This document shows positions 5,715 through 9,261 of a stretch of 9,261 bases of DNA, piece by piece; position 1 is the first letter of the stretch, and every line of letters begins with the position of its first letter. A model generated the notes under the pieces. It had not been told where the DNA came from and searched no databases. It was given only the letters and a program-made list of their open reading frames with translations. The translations under genes and the position numbers were made by a program. Source of the DNA: Gammaproteobacteria bacterium (GTDB taxonomy: Bacteria; Pseudomonadota; Gammaproteobacteria; Methylococcales; Methylomonadaceae); NCBI GenBank assembly GCA_024511045.1, contig JANEMG010000070.1, positions 1 to 9,261 of the forward strand, in the 5' to 3' direction.

Positions 5715-7181
5715 ATGCAGATTATCCAGGAAGCCCTGACGTTTGACGATGTTCTTTTGTTGCCTGACTATTCGACGATACTGCCTCGTGAAGTCGAGAT
5801 GAAAACGCAGCTGACCCGGGAAATTGCACTGAACATCCCCTTGGTTTCCGCGGCGATGGATACCGTGACGGAATCCAGGCTGGCCATCGCCATAGCCCAG
5901 GAGGGAGGCATCGGCATCGTACACAAGAACATGACGCCCGAGCAGCAGGCCCAGGAAGTCCGCAAGGTGAAAAAGTTCGAGAGCGGCGTAATCAGGGAGC
6001 CCATCACCGTCCCGCCATCGATCAGCATCCGGGAGGTAATGGAATTGACCCGCTCGAAAAATATCTCCGGCGTGCCGGTGGTCGATGGCGATGAACTGGT
6101 CGGCATCGTCACCAGCCGGGACCTGCGCTTCGAGACCCGCCTGGATGAATCTGTGACCAAAGTCATGACCCCCAAGGAGAAACTGATTACCGTCAGGGAG
6201 GATGCCGACCAGCAGGAAGCCATCAAATTGCTGCACGAGCACCGCATCGAAAAAGTTTTGGTGGTCAATGATGCCTTCGAGTTGCGCGGCATGATCACCG
6301 TCAAGGATATCCAGAAGGCCAGGGATTATCCCCAGGCCTGCAAGGACGAACAGGAGCGGCTGCGGGTCGGCGCGGCTGTCGGTACCGGACACGGCACCGA
6401 GGAGCGGGTGGCCGCCCTGGTGGAGGCCGGTGTCGATGTCATCGTCGTGGATACCGCGCATGGCCATTCGCAGGGGGTGCTGAATCGCGTGCACTGGGTC
6501 AAGGAGCAGTATCCCGACGTACAGGTTATTGGCGGAAATATCGCCACCGGCGCCGCCGCGGAAGCGATGGTCGCAGCCGGCGCCGACGCGGTGAAAGTCG
6601 GTATCGGACCGGGCTCCATCTGTACGACGCGTATCATCGCCGGAATCGGTGTGCCGCAGATTACCGCCGTCAGTAATGTCGCCGATGCATTGCGCGGCAC
6701 CGGCGTGCCATTGATTGCCGATGGCGGGATTCGTTATTCGGGAGACGTGGCCAAGGCTCTGGCGGCGGGGGCCTATGCCGTGATGATGGGGAGTCTGTTT
6801 GCCGGCACCGAGGAAGCACCCGGCGAGGTGGAGCTCTATCAGGGGCGCTCCTACAAATCCTATCGCGGCATGGGCTCGCTCGGGGCAATGTCCCAGCAGC
6901 AGGGGTCCAGCGACCGCTATTTTCAGGAGGATGCCGATTCGGTGGAAAAGCTGGTTCCGGAAGGCATCGAGGGGCGCGTACCCTACAAGGGCAGCATGCT
7001 GGCCATCATTCATCAACTGCTGGGTGGAATCCGCGCCAGCATGGGCTACACCGGCAGCAAGACCATCGCAGACCTGCATGACAAGGCGCAATTTGTCCGG
7101 GTCACCAGTGCCGGCATGCGGGAAAGTCACGTACATGACGTGGCCATTACCAAGGAAGCGCCCAATTACCGGTTGGACTGA
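5715..7181 (+). CDS. guaB: Inosine-5'-monophosphate dehydrogenase
   Basis: GuaB oxidises IMP to XMP with NAD+, the first committed step of GMP synthesis in the cytoplasm. The 488-residue product equals the E. coli enzyme in length. It starts MQIIQEALTFDDVLLLPDYS, with SAAMDTVTESRLAIAIAQEGGIGIVHKN in the first part of the barrel. Two CBS modules follow (about residues 90-205, including ISGVPVVDGDELVGIVTSRDLRF and IEKVLVVND). Then come VDTAHGHS, the catalytic cysteine in GPGSICTTR (near residue 305), the flavin-like IADGGIRYSGD and the flap GMGSLGAMS. The IMP-binding YKG and a C-terminal ESHVHDV complete it. The ATG at 5715 is chosen because AGG at 5705-5707 is 7 bases upstream; a GTG at 5709 would be too close. 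It is preceded by its own promoter and followed, after 230 bases, by guaA. The CBS modules usually bind ATP/GTP and modulate activity. Confidence 0.98.
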   Translation: MQIIQEALTFDDVLLLPDYSTILPREVEMKTQLTREIALNIPLVSAAMDTVTESRLAIAIAQEGGIGIVHKNMTPEQQAQEVRKVKKFESGVIREPITVPPSISIREVMELTRSKNISGVPVVDGDELVGIVTSRDLRFETRLDESVTKVMTPKEKLITVREDADQQEAIKLLHEHRIEKVLVVNDAFELRGMITVKDIQKARDYPQACKDEQERLRVGAAVGTGHGTEERVAALVEAGVDVIVVDTAHGHSQGVLNRVHWVKEQYPDVQVIGGNIATGAAAEAMVAAGADAVKVGIGPGSICTTRIIAGIGVPQITAVSNVADALRGTGVPLIADGGIRYSGDVAKALAAGAYAVMMGSLFAGTEEAPGEVELYQGRSYKSYRGMGSLGAMSQQQGSSDRYFQEDADSVEKLVPEGIEGRVPYKGSMLAIIHQLLGGIRASMGYTGSKTIADLHDKAQFVRVTSAGMRESHVHDVAITKEAPNYRLD

Positions 7182-7193
7182 CCGGGTTTTTCT
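7169..7193 (+). terminator. Weak intrinsic terminator or attenuator overlapping the guaB stop
   Basis: CCGGT (7169-7173), a 7-base loop and ACCGG (7181-7185) form a 5-bp GC-rich stem, followed by GTTTTTCTTT. The stem spans the guaB stop codon (7179-7181). The short stem means partial termination at best. It could lower guaA expression relative to guaB if the two are co-transcribed. Confidence 0.45.
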
Positions 7194-7411
7194 TTCAGCC
7201 CTGCCTGCAGGAAGCGCCGGTATCATTCGCTGCCAAGTAAAAACAAAAGGCCATAGTGGTCGCGTGATGACACGGCAGGCTTCGGCATCTGCTTTCCGAG
7301 CGGGACTGTTCTACAGGCCGAACACCAGGGCGTGAAAGACATCTTTCAGCGTTATTTTCCGATTGACCGGGCACAGCACCGGACAAAGAGCAATTTCCAG
7401 CAGGTTTTTCA
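7182..7411. other. 230-base guaB-guaA gap without a gene
   Basis: No protein-like frame is seen here. The gap begins with the terminator-like hairpin noted at the end of guaB and contains the palindrome TGAAAGA-CA-TCTTTCA (7333-7348). A TTGACC at 7363-7368 resembles a -35 but has no matching -10 at 16-18 bases. From general knowledge the E. coli guaB-guaA gap is under 100 bases, so this spacer is long enough for a separate promoter or a leader regulatory element. Confidence 0.5.
7333..7348. promoter_or_regulatory. 16-bp palindrome upstream of guaA
   Basis: TGAAAGA (7333-7339), centre CA, TCTTTCA (7342-7348) has perfect 7-bp arms. It lies 64 bases before the guaA start, an appropriate distance for an operator. 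It is not the same sequence as the palindrome at the guaB promoter. No regulator can be named. Confidence 0.4.
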
Positions 7412-9001
7412 GTGATCGAACAGCAAACAGAAAACATTCATGCCCATAAAATTCTCATCCTCGATTTCGGCTCCCAGTATACCCAGCTGATTGCCAGGAG
7501 AATCCGGGAAGTCGGCGTCTATTGCGAGATTTATTCCTGCGACTGCTCAGAACAAGAAATCCGGGATTTTGCCCCCGATGGCCTCATTCTCTCCGGAGGC
7601 CCGGAAACGGTCACCGCCGCCGACACGCCGCGGGCGCCGGAGCTGGTGTTTGACTTGGGCGTGCCGGTGCTGGGTATCTGCTACGGCATGCAGACCATGG
7701 CGGAGCAGCTTGGCGGGACAGTGGCAAGCTCCGATCACCGGGAGTTCGGCTATGCTCAGGTCAGGGCCCGGGGGCATTCCCGGCTGCTGACGGGAATCGA
7801 GGACCATACCTCGCCGGAAGGCTACGGCCTGCTGGATGTCTGGATGAGTCACGGCGACCGGGTGGTGGAGCTGCCGGAAGGGTTTATCGTCATCGCCAGT
7901 TCCGATGGTGCGCCGGTGGCAGGCATCGCCAATGCGGAAAAGGATTTCTATGGTCTGCAGTTTCATCCGGAAGTCACGCATACCCGTCAGGGGCTACGCA
8001 TCCTGGAGCGGTTCGTCGTGGAGATCTGCCAGTGTCCTGCACTGTGGACCCCCGGGCATATCATCGAGGACAGCATGCGGCAGATCCGCGCAACCGTTGC
8101 CGATGAGCATGTCATACTCGGCTTGTCGGGTGGCGTGGATTCCTCCGTGGTCGCTGCCCTGCTGCATCAGGCCATCGGCGACCAGCTGACCTGCGTGTTT
8201 GTCGACACCGGTCTGCTGCGCCTGCATGAAGGCGATCAGGTCATGGCGACTTTTGCCCAGCATATGGGCGTCAAAGTGATCCGCGTGGATGCCGAGCGCC
8301 GCTATCTCGACGCCCTGGCGGGGGTGGCCGACCCGGAACGGAAACGGAAAATCATCGGCAGCCTGTTCATCGATATTTTCGACGAAGAGGCGGCGAAAAT
8401 AGCCGATGCCAAATGGCTGGCGCAGGGGACCATCTATCCCGACGTCATCGAGTCGGCCGGCACCAAGAGCGGCAAGGCGCATTTGATCAAATCGCATCAC
8501 AATGTCGGCGGCCTGCCGGAAAACATGCAGTTGAAGCTGCTCGAACCGCTACGGGAGCTGTTCAAGGACGAGGTGCGCAAGATCGGCCTGGAACTGGGGC
8601 TGCCCTACGAAATGGTCTACCGGCACCCTTTTCCGGGACCCGGCCTTGGGGTGCGGATTCTGGGGGAGATACACAAAAAATATGCCGATCTGCTGCGCCA
8701 GGCCGATGCGATTTTCATCGAGGAACTGTATCGCCACGACCTGTACGAAAAAGTCAGCCAGGCCTTTGCCGTTTTTCTGCCCGTCAAATCGGTGGGCGTG
8801 ATGGGAGACGGTCGCCGCTACGACTACGTGATCGCCTTGCGCGCCGTGGAAACCATCGACTTCATGACCGCGTGCTGGGCGCATCTGCCCTACGAGTTCC
8901 TGGACTTGGTGTCGCGCCGGATCATCAATGAGATTTCCGGGATCTCCCGGGTCACCTACGATATTTCTGGGAAGCCCCCTGCGACCATTGAGTGGGAATG
9001 A
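7412..9001 (+). CDS. guaA: GMP synthase (glutamine-hydrolysing)
   Basis: GuaA converts XMP, ATP and glutamine to GMP, the last step after GuaB. The 529-residue product contains a class I glutamine amidotransferase domain (about 13-205) with LILDFGSQYTQLIARR, LSGGP and GICYGMQ, whose nucleophile is Cys90, equivalent to E. coli Cys86. His and Glu of the triad are in QFHPEVTHT near 182-190. An ATP pyrophosphatase domain follows, with the PP-loop LSGGVDSSV near 237-245, then the GMP-synthase dimerisation domain with HPFPGPGLGVRILGE, ending TYDISGKPPATIEWE as in E. coli. The start is a GTG at 7412, with CAGG about 8 bases upstream; there is no in-frame ATG before TENIHAHKILILDFG. It is four residues longer than E. 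coli at the N-terminus, and the ATG at 7440 is out of frame. Its 3' end is a known integration hotspot and here adjoins repeat-rich AT-rich DNA. Confidence 0.98.
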   Translation: MIEQQTENIHAHKILILDFGSQYTQLIARRIREVGVYCEIYSCDCSEQEIRDFAPDGLILSGGPETVTAADTPRAPELVFDLGVPVLGICYGMQTMAEQLGGTVASSDHREFGYAQVRARGHSRLLTGIEDHTSPEGYGLLDVWMSHGDRVVELPEGFIVIASSDGAPVAGIANAEKDFYGLQFHPEVTHTRQGLRILERFVVEICQCPALWTPGHIIEDSMRQIRATVADEHVILGLSGGVDSSVVAALLHQAIGDQLTCVFVDTGLLRLHEGDQVMATFAQHMGVKVIRVDAERRYLDALAGVADPERKRKIIGSLFIDIFDEEAAKIADAKWLAQGTIYPDVIESAGTKSGKAHLIKSHHNVGGLPENMQLKLLEPLRELFKDEVRKIGLELGLPYEMVYRHPFPGPGLGVRILGEIHKKYADLLRQADAIFIEELYRHDLYEKVSQAFAVFLPVKSVGVMGDGRRYDYVIALRAVETIDFMTACWAHLPYEFLDLVSRRIINEISGISRVTYDISGKPPATIEWE

Positions 9002-9003
9002 TT
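8990..9003 (+). other. Putative attachment site at the 3' end of guaA
   Basis: Genomic islands are known to integrate at the 3' end of guaA, where the conserved last codons and stop serve as the recombination core and the gene is kept intact. Here the last codons (encoding EWE) and stop are intact and are followed within ten bases by phased repeats, with AT-rich non-coding DNA soon after. The site limits are inferred; the second att copy at the far end of any island is outside the window. Confidence 0.5.
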
Positions 9004-9007
9004 CCAC

Positions 9008-9111
9008 GTCTGGCACTGGCTGGCACCTACCGGCATCAAACTACACATAACCCATTGTATTAACTAAGTTATTCCCGTTTTTGTCTGGCACCTGCTGGCA
9101 CTGGCAGGCAC
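9008..9111 (+). repeat. Two clusters of three TGGCAC-type hexamers at 10-bp period
   Basis: Cluster one has TGGCAC at 9011, TGGCAC at 9021 and the variant CGGCAT at 9031. Cluster two has TGGCAC at 9086, TGGCAC at 9096 and the variant AGGCAC at 9106. Within each cluster the spacing is exactly 10 bp, and the clusters are 75 bp apart in the same orientation, both starting GTCTGGCAC. Between them lies the palindrome TAACT-A-AGTTA (9061-9071). Same-face phased repeats next to an integration site suggest arm-type sites for a tyrosine integrase or sites for a directionality factor. Confidence 0.65.
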
Positions 9112-9128
9112 GTCCAAGCAAACTTTTT

Positions 9129-9215
9129 TCATGGTATAAATCATGGTATCGTCGCCCTCAAGATCAGGGCTTCGACAAAATACCATGCCATGATTTCCAA
9201 GCCATTCATGGTATC
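9129..9215. repeat. TCATGGTAT repeats, three direct and one inverted
   Basis: TCATGGTAT occurs at 9129-9137, 9141-9149 and 9206-9214. The last two copies extend to TCATGGTATC. ATACCATG at 9180-9187 is an inverted partial copy. The first two are 12 bp apart. This second repeat family in AT-rich DNA could be an operator set for an integrase or excisionase gene beginning beyond the window. Confidence 0.6.
9151..9176. repeat. Stem-loop between the TCATGGTAT repeats
   Basis: GCCCT (9154-9158) pairs with AGGGC (9166-9170) around a 7-base loop. The stem can be extended by GTC (9151-9153) with GAC (9174-9176) across a small bulge. No T run follows on the forward strand; this could be a protein-binding or structural element of the boundary region. 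Confidence 0.35.
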
Positions 9216-9261
9216 AAAACTAGTCAAGCCATTGATATAAAAGAAAAAACAACCTAAATAC

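Larger units (their letters stand above)
9002..9261. other. Non-coding AT-rich segment after guaA, probable island end
   Basis: No protein-like open frame exists in these 260 bases. The composition falls from GC-rich to AT-rich after about 9037. The segment contains the TGGCAC clusters, the TCATGGTAT family and a stem-loop, and the window ends before any integrase gene starts. No terminator for guaA is evident. Confidence 0.6.

Noticed and set aside
5703..7226. Reverse-strand open frame of 507 codons opposite guaB
   Set aside because: It is fully antisense to a certain guaB and has no family-like motifs; long antisense frames arise from codon bias in GC-rich genes.
3082..9001. Functional link between the PRPP-using UbiA enzyme and guaBA
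   Set aside because: Adjacency alone; guaB has its own promoter and guaBA are housekeeping genes found in many contexts.
9008..9215. CRISPR array
   Set aside because: Repeat units are only 6-10 bases with 10-12 base periods, with no 20-40 base repeats and spacers.
1..9261. tRNA, rRNA or riboswitch
   Set aside because: No cloverleaf, rRNA core or known riboswitch core was recognised in any gap; a covariance-model scan would be needed to exclude weaker candidates.

Overview
The window looks like the chromosome of a gammaproteobacterium. The guaB and guaA products resemble their enterobacterial counterparts closely in length and motifs, while the small genes around them are of kinds scattered through environmental gammaproteobacteria. 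Genus cannot be fixed by eye. The genes are moderately GC-rich. Both ends of the window (about 1-145 and 9037-9261) are clearly AT-rich, which suggests joins to DNA of other origin.

Layout from left to right: (a) 68-1043, a macro-domain ADP-ribose hydrolase overlapping a methionine-(R)-sulfoxide reductase gene (msrB), both forward. The macro gene has an abnormal 5' end. (b) 1044-1356, about 310 bases without a gene but with three inverted repeats, possibly a dispersed repeat. (c) 1357-1968, a small multi-pass HdeD/DUF308-like membrane protein. (d) 1965-4026, a reverse-strand operon of three genes in transcription order: a UbiA-superfamily prenyltransferase of the polyprenyl-phosphate phosphoribosyltransferase type, a GtrA-family membrane protein, and a HAD-IB phosphatase. 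(e) 4287-5648, a divergent GT-C (ArnT/GT39-like) membrane glycosyltransferase. (f) 5715-9001, guaB and guaA, the two steps from IMP to GMP, separated by an unusually long 230-base gap. (g) 9002-9261, a non-coding AT-rich segment with two families of short repeats, directly after guaA.

Two hypotheses stand out. First, the four genes in (d) and (e) could form one lipid-linked pentose route: make polyprenyl-phosphoryl-5-phosphoribose from PRPP (UbiA), remove the 5'-phosphate (HAD), move the lipid-linked sugar across the inner membrane (GtrA), and pass it to a periplasmic acceptor (GT-C). This is the logic of mycobacterial decaprenyl-phosphoryl-arabinose synthesis, but no DprE1/DprE2 epimerase is in the window. 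Second, the 3' end of guaA is a known integration hotspot for genomic islands, and the phased TGGCAC-type and TCATGGTAT-type repeats just beyond it look like integrase and regulator binding sites. The window therefore probably stops just inside an island whose cargo is not visible.
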